Positions 1-6,258 of a DNA stretch of 8,165 nt are shown one piece after another (within the stretch, counting starts at the first letter, position 1; the number at the start of each line of letters is the position of its first letter). The position numbers and the translations under genes are program-made. Below the pieces are notes generated by a model, which worked only from the letters and a program-made list of their open reading frames with translations, did no database searches and was not told where the DNA came from. The DNA is from Erysipelotrichaceae bacterium UBA3379 (GTDB lineage: Bacteria; Bacillota_I; Bacilli_A; Erysipelotrichales; Coprobacillaceae), in contig DEPZ01000007.1 of the NCBI GenBank assembly GCA_002359025.1, positions 24,703 through 32,867 on the forward strand, given 5' to 3'.

Positions 1-687
1 ATCAATATCAATCTTTAAATCCAAATCAGGATTACATGTAATTAAAACAACTTTACATCCTGCCTTCTTTAAATATTGGAATGTTTTATAGGCACTATCT
101 ACAAAATACCCATTCACTGTCATAATAATAGCCACACTATTTTCATCTAAAGATTTAGCACATTCTAATTGTCTAGATGAATCCATATAAGCCATTGTAA
201 ACTTTTCTAACATTAATAAATCTGTTTGAAAATGTAATGCAGCACTTTGTGAGAACTGAGTTCCAAAAAATGCAACTGAGGAACTATCATGAATTAACTT
301 CAATACTGCATCAACTTCTTTCCAATTTAATAATTTGGGTAAATAAGATAAGTATTGAATAACTTGTTGAACATATTCATTCGTTGCCTTTTCAGGATTG
401 TATCTCATAGTTTCTAAAGGAATATTAATTAAATTATTAAACTTCTTATCATTTGAATGAAATGTATAGCACTCCTGTTTTAAATGTGCAAAATTCTCAT
501 ATCCTAGCGTTCTACAAAAACGTGAAATCGTTGCCGGTGAAACAAAGCATTCATTTGCAAGTTCACTAATACGCATATTTGCAATACGATAAAAATTATT
601 TGCCATAAAATAAGCAATATTATAATTGGTATCATTTTCCCCAGCCGTATCTAAAAATATAATTAATCTATAAAATAAATTCTTCAT
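1..687 (-). CDS. RpiR/MurR-family transcriptional regulator (HTH + SIS), partial at its C-terminal end
   Basis: Read on the minus strand from ATG 687-685, the frame stays open for 229 codons to the left edge, so the C-terminus and stop are missing. Residues about 1-75 form an RpiR-type HTH; the recognition part reads ANECFVSPATISRFCRTLGY at about 44-63. Residues from about 125 look like a SIS (phosphosugar-binding) domain, with an SSSVAFFGTQFSQSAA segment at 135-150 and an alternating strand/helix ending KAGCKVVLIT at 218-227. Proteins of this family bind DNA and respond to sugar phosphates, often controlling an adjacent sugar or amino-sugar operon; the target here is not visible and may lie to the left. 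The start is supported by an AGTAGGGA-like RBS 5-12 bases upstream. The preceding gene on the same strand is closed by a terminator at 912-948, so this gene should have its own promoter within 690-911. Family assignment is confident; the ligand is unknown. Confidence 0.88.
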   Translation of the reverse strand, partial: MKNLFYRLIIFLDTAGENDTNYNIAYFMANNFYRIANMRISELANECFVSPATISRFCRTLGYENFAHLKQECYTFHSNDKKFNNLINIPLETMRYNPEKATNEYVQQVIQYLSYLPKLLNWKEVDAVLKLIHDSSSVAFFGTQFSQSAALHFQTDLLMLEKFTMAYMDSSRQLECAKSLDENSVAIIMTVNGYFVDSAYKTFQYLKKAGCKVVLITCNPDLDLKIDID

Positions 688-689
688 GA

Positions 690-911
690 ATGTCCCTACT
701 TTCTTTTACCATAGAATCACTATGAATTTTCTCATAAAATCTTTCTTCATACAATACTATATCGCATATTTGTATATAAATCACATATTTTTTGACATTT
801 CTTTTAAATTCTATCGAAATAATTATTTTATATTAATAAGCGTAGTCTAAATTATTTGTTTTTCCCTTCAAATAGAGACTACTTCGTGATATCCTTTCCC
901 AAACAGATATC
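690..911. other. Gene-free leader region with two hairpins upstream of the RpiR gene
   Basis: No credible ORF on either strand. Two inverted repeats are visible: GTAGTCT 842-848 with AGACTAC 876-882 (plus an inner ATTTG/CAAAT pair at 854-858 and 869-873), and TGATATC 887-893 with GATATCA 906-912. Nearer the regulator there is a short dyad CATAG-N5-CTATG at 710-724, which could be an operator. The sequence resembles no riboswitch or T-box that I recognise. A minus-strand promoter for the regulator must lie here; a possible -10 is TATAGT near 758-763 but its -35 is poor, so no promoter is called. Confidence 0.45.
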
Positions 912-949
912 AAAAAGGTAGATAGGACTCCCACCTATCTACCTTTTTT
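912..949 (-). terminator. Strong intrinsic terminator of the HAD/79-aa/dipeptidase operon
   Basis: A perfect 15-bp stem, AAAAAGGTAGATAGG at 912-926 with its complement at 934-948, encloses a 7-base loop. It begins two bases after the dipeptidase TAA on the minus strand and ends in a T run in that direction. The A/T flanks make it symmetric, so it could also stop plus-strand transcription. Confidence 0.93.
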
Positions 950-951
950 GT

Positions 952-1926
952 TTATTTCAAAACTTCTTCATAGACTCTAAGAACATTTTTATAAAAAACT
1001 TTCTCTATTTCCTCTTCACTTAAGACTTCTTGAAGTGCATTATAGAGTTTATACATATATGAGGCATCTTTAATTTCTAAATGTGGATCAATACCATCAA
1101 AATCCGTTCCTAAACCAATACAATCAATACCACCAATTTCTTTAATATACAATATATGTTTAACAATTGATGATACTTTAGATATTTGTGTTTGTCCAGT
1201 GGTATTCTCGTCTAAAAAATCAGCAGCAAAGTTAATGCCAATAACACCACCTCTTGATGATATGATACGTATCATATCATCTGTTAAATTTCTAGCATGA
1301 GGGCATAGCTTTCTAGCATTTGAATGAGATGCGACAAAAGGTTTTGTTGTATATTTGGCAACATCATAAAATCCTGCATCAGATAGATGTGAAACATCTA
1401 TAATAATCCCTAATCTCTCACATTCCTTTACATATTCTATCCCAAATTCTGTAAGACCATGTTTGTCATCTTTTTGATAATAACCATCAGATGTATTCAT
1501 ATCAAAATTAGGATAACCAATCCCATTTTCATGATTCCATGTTAAAGTAATCATTCTTACTCCTAATCGATAATAGTTTCTAAGTAAGGATAAACTATTG
1601 AAACAGACTGCTCCTTCTTCTAAAGTCATAAGCGCAGATATTTTACCAGCTTTTTTATTCTTTTCGATATCTTGATAAGATTTTACCAATGCTATATCAT
1701 CTTGATATTTTTCTAATTCATTATAGAAAGTATCGATCAATTGATGAGCGTGAAGTACTGGATTTTCTACTTTGTGTAATGGTGTAAACATAGCAAAGTT
1801 TTGTAATAAATAACCTGCACTTTTCATTTTTTTAATACTGATGTGTAAATCATTATCATATAATGAAGCTTCTGGATCTTTGTTAATTGCATAAATTGTA
1901 TCGCAATGCATATCTACTATATTCAT
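952..1926 (-). CDS. Membrane dipeptidase (renal dipeptidase-like), peptidase family M19
   Basis: Zinc-dependent hydrolase of the amidohydrolase-like TIM-barrel type that cleaves dipeptides, often with broad stereospecificity. All expected ligands are visible in the 324 residues: HxD at H7 and D9 (DMHCDT), the bridging glutamate in LEEGAV (E104), H180 in DVSH, H201 in ASHSNA, the substrate-binding arginine in ARNLTDDMI (R212), and the catalytic-region aspartate in GLGTDFDG (D275 or D277). Length is normal for bacterial members. No signal peptide or membrane segment is present, so despite the family name it should be cytoplasmic. Start ATG 1926-1924 follows AAAGGTGAG at ideal spacing; this RBS overlaps the TAA of the 79-aa gene, leaving only 10 bases between them. 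It is the last gene of a three-gene operon and runs into the terminator at 912-949. A role in peptide or D-amino-acid dipeptide recycling is inference. Confidence 0.95.
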   Translation of the reverse strand: MNIVDMHCDTIYAINKDPEASLYDNDLHISIKKMKSAGYLLQNFAMFTPLHKVENPVLHAHQLIDTFYNELEKYQDDIALVKSYQDIEKNKKAGKISALMTLEEGAVCFNSLSLLRNYYRLGVRMITLTWNHENGIGYPNFDMNTSDGYYQKDDKHGLTEFGIEYVKECERLGIIIDVSHLSDAGFYDVAKYTTKPFVASHSNARKLCPHARNLTDDMIRIISSRGGVIGINFAADFLDENTTGQTQISKVSSIVKHILYIKEIGGIDCIGLGTDFDGIDPHLEIKDASYMYKLYNALQEVLSEEEIEKVFYKNVLRVYEEVLK

Positions 1927-1936
1927 ATTCTCACCT

Positions 1937-2176
1937 TTAAAAATAGATTTCTGTTTGTTTATAATCTTTTGTATATGATTGTGTTTGTTTTAGCCAATCT
2001 TTTAACTCTTCAATTTCATCATCTTCTAAATCTAATATACCATATGATGCCAATTGGCAAACATCATAAAGACTTTGCCATAAATCATCAAATGAATTTG
2101 TTTTTTGATCTGCTTGTTCACTTATTTCATAAGCATACATTTCGTGTGCTTGCTTAATTGCTTCTTCTAAACTCAT
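1937..2176 (-). CDS. Hypothetical 79-aa acidic protein, translationally coupled
   Basis: I do not recognise this family. The 79-residue product is rich in Glu and Asp (for example LDLEDDEIEELKDW at about 48-61), predicted mainly helical, with no signal peptide, membrane segment, cysteine pair or known motif; there is a single Cys. It is probably real. Its ATG (2176-2174) shares bases with the TGA of the HAD phosphatase (2175-2173), giving a 4-base ATGA overlap typical of translational coupling, and its TAA is followed after 10 bases by the dipeptidase ATG. The only overlapping alternative, a plus-strand frame at 1906-2157, lacks an RBS and context. It may be an accessory or partner of one of the flanking enzymes, but nothing in the sequence shows which. 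Confidence 0.8.
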   Translation of the reverse strand: MSLEEAIKQAHEMYAYEISEQADQKTNSFDDLWQSLYDVCQLASYGILDLEDDEIEELKDWLKQTQSYTKDYKQTEIYF

Positions 2177-2964
2177 AAAATTCCTCTTTCTATTAAACCA
2201 AAATGTTCCAAAGCTTTAATAATACCATCATGATTGACATCATCTGTTACATAATCAGCAATAGACTTGATTTCATCTTTTGCGTTTCCCATTGCCACTC
2301 CAATTTTAACAAGTTCTAACATTTCTTTATCATTCATACCATCACCAAATGCCATTGTATCTTCTCGAGCAATACCGTAATATTCTAAAACTTTTTCTAT
2401 ACCTACTGATTTACTACAATTTTTAGAAAAGACATCATATCCTGTATCAAACCATTGTGTACATACACAATGCTTTGTTTCTTTCATTAATCCTGTTATT
2501 TCTTCTTTTGATGCAAAAGGACAGAATAAATAAATTTCTGTATTTTCAATATCATCAACTTTTCTAACTTCAGGTAAAGGAGTATGAATATCTTCAAAAG
2601 ATAGAATCAACTTCTCATCTATTCTATTTGCATATAAATCTTCTCTTTCTACATACAATGAAGATAAATGATGTTGATTGAAATAGTTATGAATTCTTAT
2701 CACATCATCTTGTGGGATATTCTCTTTATGAATCACCTTATGACCATCAGTACAATAGGCTCCATTAATTGTAATATAGCCATCATATTGAAATTGTTCT
2801 AAAATTCCAAGTTGATGGATTTCACTCATATGACGACCTGTAGAAATAAATAGCTTGATACCTTGACTACGTAATATATTCAATGCTTTTATTAATTGGG
2901 GTGTTAATCGTGGTGTTTGCTTAGATATTAATGTTCCGTCTATATCAAAAAATAATGCTTTCAT
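2173..2964 (-). CDS. Cof-type HAD-IIB phosphatase
   Basis: Cytoplasmic Mg-dependent phosphohydrolase of the haloacid dehalogenase superfamily, class IIB. The four motifs are all present in 263 residues: motif I DIDGTL with nucleophile D7 and acid/base D9; motif II ISTGR (S41/T42); motif III lysine K185 in KSVGIEKVL; motif IV GDGMND (D208, N211, D212). The C2 cap lies between motifs II and III, about residues 80-180. Members dephosphorylate small substrates such as sugar phosphates, FMN or PLP; the substrate cannot be told from sequence. Start ATG 2964-2962 is preceded by AGAAAGGAA about 7 bases upstream. It is the first gene of the operon that continues with the 79-aa protein and the dipeptidase, and a promoter lies at 2997-3025. 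Confidence 0.95.
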   Translation of the reverse strand: MKALFFDIDGTLISKQTPRLTPQLIKALNILRSQGIKLFISTGRHMSEIHQLGILEQFQYDGYITINGAYCTDGHKVIHKENIPQDDVIRIHNYFNQHHLSSLYVEREDLYANRIDEKLILSFEDIHTPLPEVRKVDDIENTEIYLFCPFASKEEITGLMKETKHCVCTQWFDTGYDVFSKNCSKSVGIEKVLEYYGIAREDTMAFGDGMNDKEMLELVKIGVAMGNAKDEIKSIADYVTDDVNHDGIIKALEHFGLIERGIL

Positions 2965-2996
2965 ATATAATTCCTTTCTTTTATATATATGAATTC

Positions 2997-3025
2997 ATTT
3001 TAACATAATTTCATGATAATTTTAA
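2997..3025 (-). promoter_or_regulatory. Promoter of the HAD/79-aa/dipeptidase operon
   Basis: On the minus strand, an extended -10 TGTTAAAAT (box TAAAAT 3002-2997) has a TTAAAA -35 (3025-3020, four of six matches) 17 bases upstream. It sits about 33 bases upstream of the HAD start in a very A/T-rich divergent region, so the match is suggestive only. Confidence 0.5.
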
Positions 3026-3031
3026 AATAAT

Positions 3032-3060
3032 TTGTATATTTGAAAATTTTATTATAAAAT
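3032..3060 (+). promoter_or_regulatory. Promoter of the small membrane protein gene
   Basis: TTGTAT (3032-3037), a 17-base spacer and TAAAAT (3055-3060). It is correctly placed about 33 bases before the ATG at 3093. The divergent promoter for the HAD operon lies just to the left, so the two may share regulation. Confidence 0.5.
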
Positions 3061-3079
3061 AGACCTATCGAGTAAAGTT

Positions 3080-3087
3080 AAGGGTGA
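3080..3087 (+). promoter_or_regulatory. Ribosome binding site deciding the start at 3093
   Basis: AAGGGTGA lies 5 bases before ATG 3093. The alternative GTG start at 3084 is inside this element and has no RBS of its own. Confidence 0.75.
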
Positions 3088-3092
3088 GTATA

Positions 3093-3617
3093 ATGGGTAA
3101 ATATAATCATAAAAATGATATTATTCTTTCAGGAAAACATATTTATAAAGATAAAAAAAATAAATATGTTTATTATGACACATTTACAAAACAAGGATAT
3201 GCTATTCAAAATAATGATAAATATAAAATTCTTTTATATAAGAATCGTTTGATCATTTCTTTATTTGTAGGATTGCTTGGATATGGAACAATTTTTCCAG
3301 TATGGGTATCTTGCATCTTAGCAGTGGCTGTCTTTGTAATTATTGAAATGTATATGAGATTGTCTTTTTTTAAAAGACTACCTACAAAAAATATAGAAAA
3401 ATATCAAAATGTTTCTACAATTCAAGTCATTCAAGAAAACAAATCTCAAAATAAAATTATAATTTTAGCTATTTTATATAGTTTATTTGCTTTATTAATT
3501 GTTATTAATGCATATATTGAAAATTATTCTATGGGTATAAATTTATTAAGTGTTGAATTTGGCTGCATTGGTCTCTACTTAGCATTCTTACATATTATGG
3601 CACTTAAAAAGGCTTAA
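3093..3617 (+). CDS. Hypothetical multi-pass membrane protein, 174 aa
   Basis: I do not recognise a family. The N-terminal about 50 residues are hydrophilic and basic, rich in Lys, Tyr and Asn (KHIYKDKKNKYVYYDTF). Four hydrophobic segments follow: about 53-68, 70-90, 121-141 and 153-170, the first two separated by a short Pro-containing turn and the pairs by a charged linker (about 95-120). The C-terminus is Lys-rich. No catalytic motif or signal peptidase site is seen. A GTG nine bases upstream (3084) could extend the protein by three residues, but AAGGGTGA at 3080-3087 then becomes the ideal RBS for the ATG at 3093, so ATG is preferred. The gene stands alone with its own promoter and a terminator overlapping its stop codon. 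Function unknown. Confidence 0.85.
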   Translation: MGKYNHKNDIILSGKHIYKDKKNKYVYYDTFTKQGYAIQNNDKYKILLYKNRLIISLFVGLLGYGTIFPVWVSCILAVAVFVIIEMYMRLSFFKRLPTKNIEKYQNVSTIQVIQENKSQNKIIILAILYSLFALLIVINAYIENYSMGINLLSVEFGCIGLYLAFLHIMALKKA

Positions 3618-3646
3618 TCCTTCAACAAAAGGAATTAAGCCTTTTT
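3606..3646. terminator. Bidirectional terminator between convergent genes
   Basis: AAAAAGGCTTAAT at 3606-3618 pairs perfectly with 3634-3646; after a bulged A (3633), CCTT 3619-3622 pairs with AAGG 3629-3632, leaving a 6-base loop. T runs flank it on both strands. The TAA of the membrane protein gene (3615-3617) is inside the left arm, and the minus-strand HAD gene ends 10 bases beyond the right arm, so it serves both genes. Confidence 0.93.
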
Positions 3647-3655
3647 ATAATCTCA

Positions 3656-4309
3656 CTAAAAAAGATCATTTATATCTTCAAAATTTTCTCGACATACATC
3701 TGCACCCAAATCAAGAAGTTCTTGATGCTTTGATTGTGGTGCTATCCCAATGATATATCCTGCTTTTGCTTTTTTAGCTTGGCTTATACCAGTGACACTA
3801 TCTTCGACAACAATACAATCTTTCAAATCAACATTTAATCTATGGCTTGCTTCTAAAAACATTTCTGATTTATTTGCATATTGTCCATTATCATAGACGA
3901 TTTGATTTCTATCAAACCATTGATCTAATTGAAAAATCTCAAAGAAAAAATCAATATTTTCTTTAATAGATGCACTTGCTATAATAAAAGGAACGCCTTT
4001 GTTTTTTAAAGAATCAAACCATTGTGTTGCTCCTTTGACAAGATGTAAATCTTCTGGATGTTCTAAACATATTGAACGATAATATGCTTCCTTCTTCAAA
4101 GAATACATTTCTAACATTTCTTCACTTAAATGCATATCTATACATTTTAAAATATCGCGATTATTTTTTCCATGCATTTTCACTTTCAAATCTTGATCAA
4201 TTTCATGACCTGTGAGTTCTTGTACCATACGTGACCATGCTATATTATGGAAAGGCGTATCATAAAACAATGTTCCATTAAAATCAAAAATAACTCCTTT
4301 AAACTCCAT
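3656..4309 (-). CDS. Beta-phosphoglucomutase-like HAD hydrolase (class IA) with a DxN motif
   Basis: 217-residue HAD-superfamily protein with the small helical cap of the beta-phosphoglucomutase group. Counting from ATG 4309: motif I FDFNGTL (nucleophile D9, but N11 where the general acid/base Asp normally is), cap residues in FHNIAW (H21) and GKNNRDIL, motif II SAS (S112), motif III K147, motif IV VEDS (E169, D170). Layout and spacing closely follow beta-PGM, so the substrate is probably a sugar phosphate or similar, acted on in the cytoplasm. The Asp-to-Asn change is the oddity and argues against ordinary mutase chemistry. A GTG at 4318 could add three residues; AGGTGA at 4320-4315 fits best as the RBS of ATG 4309, so that start is chosen, though GAGAGG further upstream leaves GTG possible. 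The gene is monocistronic, divergent from the alpha/beta hydrolase gene. Confidence 0.9.
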   Translation of the reverse strand: MEFKGVIFDFNGTLFYDTPFHNIAWSRMVQELTGHEIDQDLKVKMHGKNNRDILKCIDMHLSEEMLEMYSLKKEAYYRSICLEHPEDLHLVKGATQWFDSLKNKGVPFIIASASIKENIDFFFEIFQLDQWFDRNQIVYDNGQYANKSEMFLEASHRLNVDLKDCIVVEDSVTGISQAKKAKAGYIIGIAPQSKHQELLDLGADVCRENFEDINDLF

Positions 4310-4337
4310 TTTCTTCACCTTTTTTCCTCTCTATAAA

Positions 4338-4348
4338 TTATTATAGCA
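4338..4348 (-). promoter_or_regulatory. Extended -10 promoter of the beta-PGM-like gene
   Basis: On the minus strand TGCTATAAT (TG-N-TATAAT, with the TATAAT box at 4345-4340) lies about 30 bases before the start codon. No good -35 is present, as is usual for extended -10 promoters. Confidence 0.6.
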
Positions 4349-4376
4349 TTAAAATTTTGATTATATAATGAAAAGA

Positions 4377-4405
4377 TTGTTTCTTTGTTTATTTTATTCT
4401 ATGAT
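4377..4405 (+). promoter_or_regulatory. Promoter of the alpha/beta hydrolase gene
   Basis: TTGTTT (4377-4382), a 17-base spacer and TATGAT (4400-4405). Transcription would start around 4412, giving a very short leader that contains just the AAGGATG ribosome binding site (4414-4420) before ATG 4428. Confidence 0.6.
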
Positions 4406-4427
4406 ATTGATATAAGGATGTGTTATT

Positions 4428-5333
4428 ATGCAAAAAGAATTTCAAATCATTTCGGAATTTGATCAATTAAAATTATCTTGTCTTATGATAGTTCCTGACT
4501 CTCCAATTGGTATCATTCAAATTTCACATGGTATGTGCGAACATAAGGAAAGATATATTGATTTTATGAATACAATGGCAAAGCATGGCTATTTATGTAT
4601 TATACATGATCATAGAGGACATGGAAAAAGTATTAAAAATGATAATGATCTTGGATATTTTTATAAAGATGGTCATAAAGGTATTGTAGAAGATCTTCAT
4701 CAAATCACACTTATGATCAAGCAACAATATCCCAAACTTCCTCTATATCTTTTTGGTCATAGTATGGGTTCACTTGTTGTAAGATGCTATCTACAAAAGT
4801 ATGATCAGGATATACAAGGTTTATTTGTTTGTGGAAGTCCAAGTCGTAATCCATTAGTTAACGCAGGAATTATGCTGGCCAAATTATTTATGAAAGTAAA
4901 AAACGATCATCATAGACCTTATCTTTTACAAAGAATGGCTTTTGAAAGTTTTCAAAAAGGCTTTGAAGACATTCCTAATAGTTGGATATGTAGTGACTTA
5001 GATGTTGTCGAAAATTACAACAATGATCCTTTATGTCGTTTTGTTTTTACATCACAAGGATTTTATACATTATTTCAATTGATGAAACAAACATATCTAA
5101 AATATACTGCTTGTTCGACAGATCTCCCTATTCATTTTATTGCTGGAAGTGAAGATCCATGTATTGTGAGCACAGAAAAGTTTCATCAAGCTATTTTGCA
5201 TCAAAGACAAGTTGGATATAAACAAGTTACATATTATTTATTTCAAGGAATGCGTCATGAAATATTAAATGAAAAACATAAAGAAAAAGTCTATCAACAT
5301 ATTTTAGAAATACTAAAAACTTGGCAAAAATAG
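4428..5333 (+). CDS. Alpha/beta hydrolase, monoacylglycerol lipase/lysophospholipase type (serine aminopeptidase S33/Hydrolase_4 fold)
   Basis: Cytoplasmic serine esterase/lipase of 301 residues. The oxyanion-side motif HGMCEHKERY is at 34-43, the conserved DHRGHGKS at 61-68, and the nucleophile elbow GHSMG at 110-114 (S112). The triad is completed by D243 in GSEDP and H277 in MRHE, all in the expected order and spacing. A cap region lies between about 140 and 220. Related proteins cleave monoacylglycerols, lysophospholipids or other carboxyl esters; the actual substrate is not evident. There is no signal peptide or lipobox. Start ATG 4428 follows AAGGATG. The gene is transcribed alone and its TAG sits in the loop/right arm of the terminator at 5316-5342. 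Confidence 0.94.
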   Translation: MQKEFQIISEFDQLKLSCLMIVPDSPIGIIQISHGMCEHKERYIDFMNTMAKHGYLCIIHDHRGHGKSIKNDNDLGYFYKDGHKGIVEDLHQITLMIKQQYPKLPLYLFGHSMGSLVVRCYLQKYDQDIQGLFVCGSPSRNPLVNAGIMLAKLFMKVKNDHHRPYLLQRMAFESFQKGFEDIPNSWICSDLDVVENYNNDPLCRFVFTSQGFYTLFQLMKQTYLKYTACSTDLPIHFIAGSEDPCIVSTEKFHQAILHQRQVGYKQVTYYLFQGMRHEILNEKHKEKVYQHILEILKTWQK

Positions 5334-5342
5334 CCAAGTTTT
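5316..5342. terminator. Bidirectional terminator between hydrolase and radical SAM genes
   Basis: AAAACTTGGC 5316-5325 pairs perfectly with GCCAAGTTTT 5333-5342 around a 7-base loop. The hydrolase stop codon TAG (5331-5333) lies in the loop/right arm. On the minus strand the hairpin is followed by a five-T run, so it also closes the radical SAM operon 21 bases downstream of its stop. Confidence 0.9.
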
Positions 5343-5362
5343 ATTTGACTATCAAGGATTTT

Positions 5363-6199
5363 TTATAAGTCAATATCAAATAGACTCAATTGTTTATACT
5401 GACTTTTATTCTCAAATTGTTTAAGATAGTCAAAAATCTGCTTATTATCATGTTTGATTCCATGTTCTTCGCATATTTGATGAAAAAGTTTCATCAGCCT
5501 TTTATGACGAGGACTATTGATTTGATATTGCATGCCATAAGTTTGTATATACTTCTCTTTTAGATGAGGAAACAATTTGTCAAGTTGACTATAAAAATAT
5601 TCTCTATTACCCTCACGTAGTGTTAATCCCATCCCAAAACAGATGACACCATAAACTTTCGCTTCAATACAATAATTTAAGATACCTCTAATATTTTCTT
5701 CAGTATCATTGATGAAAGGAAGAATAGGACAAAGCCATACAACCGTTGGAATTCCTGCTTCATGAAGCTTTTTTAAGACTTCAAATCGTTGACGTGTTGT
5801 ACTAACATGAGGTTCAAGTTTTCTACATAGGTCTTCATCATAAGTCGTTAATGTCATTTGTATGACACATTTTGTCTTGTCATTGATGGCCTTTAGTAAA
5901 TCTAAATCTCTTAATACTAGATGAGATTTTGTAATAAGTGTAAAACCAAAGCCATATTGATAAGTCAATGATAATGCTTTTCTTGTATAATTGATATGAT
6001 TTTCAAGGGGCATATAGGGATCAGTCATAGATCCTGTACTTAACATACATTGAGAACGTTTTCTTTTTAAAGTCATTTCCAATAATTCAATGGCATTTTC
6101 CTTGATTTCAATATCTTCAAAATCATGATCTATATGATAGCATTGACTCCTTGCATCACAATATATACAACCATGTGTACATCCTCTATACAAATTCAT
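5363..6199 (-). CDS. Radical SAM protein, SPL-like family (COG1533 type), conserved-frame start at Met 6199
   Basis: The cluster motif CTHGCIYC (C7-x3-C11-x2-C14) binds a [4Fe-4S] cluster and S-adenosylmethionine. LSTGSMTDPYMPLE at about 53-66 is the Gly/Asp-Pro-Tyr motif typical of spore photoproduct lyase-like radical SAM proteins, and TLITKSHL (about 86-93) follows. C-terminal LSLFDIDL is typical of this group. The reaction is not known; true SPL activity cannot be claimed. The Met at 6199 has no RBS and leaves only six residues before the cluster motif. Family members usually carry a longer lead-in, and the in-frame codons upstream (KGILSSSNG) look like one, but they run into TAA at 6247 without a start. 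A well-placed ATG with ideal RBS exists at 6245 but one base out of frame (see the N-terminal entry). It is the second gene of an operon with the GNAT-YoaP protein, 11 bases downstream of its stop. Confidence 0.88.
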   Translation of the reverse strand: MNLYRGCTHGCIYCDARSQCYHIDHDFEDIEIKENAIELLEMTLKRKRSQCMLSTGSMTDPYMPLENHINYTRKALSLTYQYGFGFTLITKSHLVLRDLDLLKAINDKTKCVIQMTLTTYDEDLCRKLEPHVSTTRQRFEVLKKLHEAGIPTVVWLCPILPFINDTEENIRGILNYCIEAKVYGVICFGMGLTLREGNREYFYSQLDKLFPHLKEKYIQTYGMQYQINSPRHKRLMKLFHQICEEHGIKHDNKQIFDYLKQFENKSQYKQLSLFDIDL

Positions 6200-6245
6200 C
6201 CCATTGGATGAAGATAAAATACCTTTAAATTTTTTTATAATGCAT
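6200..6245 (-). pseudogene. Out-of-frame N-terminal segment of the radical SAM gene (frameshift at an A7 run)
   Basis: ATG 6245-6243 has an ideal RBS, AGGTGA at 6258-6253, which overlaps the preceding gene's stop as in other couplings here. It encodes MHYKKI and then hits TAA at 6227-6225. Removing one base from the A7 (6236-6230) would instead give MHYKKFKGILSSSNG, reading straight into the Met at 6199 and the NLYRGC cluster motif. So the gene appears to need a +1 shift, slippage, or a corrected base to make its full N-terminus. Sequencing error in the homopolymer is the simplest alternative. Confidence 0.65.
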
Positions 6246-6252
6246 TATGAAT

Positions 6253-6258
6253 TCACCT
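6253..6258 (-). promoter_or_regulatory. Ribosome binding site AGGTGA for the radical SAM gene
   Basis: AGGTGA (6258-6253) overlaps the TAG of the GNAT gene and precedes ATG 6245 by 7 bases. It is 53 bases from the Met at 6199, far too distant to serve it, and is therefore the main sequence evidence that translation starts at 6245. Confidence 0.7.

Noticed and set aside
792..797. Consensus TTGACA on the plus strand
   Set aside because: No acceptable -10 at 16-18 bases and no plus-strand gene follows.
842..949. T-box or riboswitch-like leader followed by a terminator
   Set aside because: No recognisable T-box or riboswitch core; the strong terminator lies immediately after the dipeptidase stop in its own direction, so it is the operon's end and not an attenuator of the regulator.
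1906..2157. Open plus-strand frame of 83 codons opposite the 79-aa gene
   Set aside because: No RBS, Leu/Phe/His-rich antisense composition, and it is opposite a coupled operon; a shadow frame.
5345..5374. TTGACT/AGTCAA inverted repeat around the radical SAM stop
   Set aside because: Six base pairs with an 18-base loop, overlapping coding sequence; a stronger terminator is adjacent at 5316-5342.
5863..5882. Another TGACA...TGTCA pair
   Set aside because: Lies within the radical SAM coding sequence with a 10-base spacer, different from the two promoter sites; likely chance in A/T-rich DNA.
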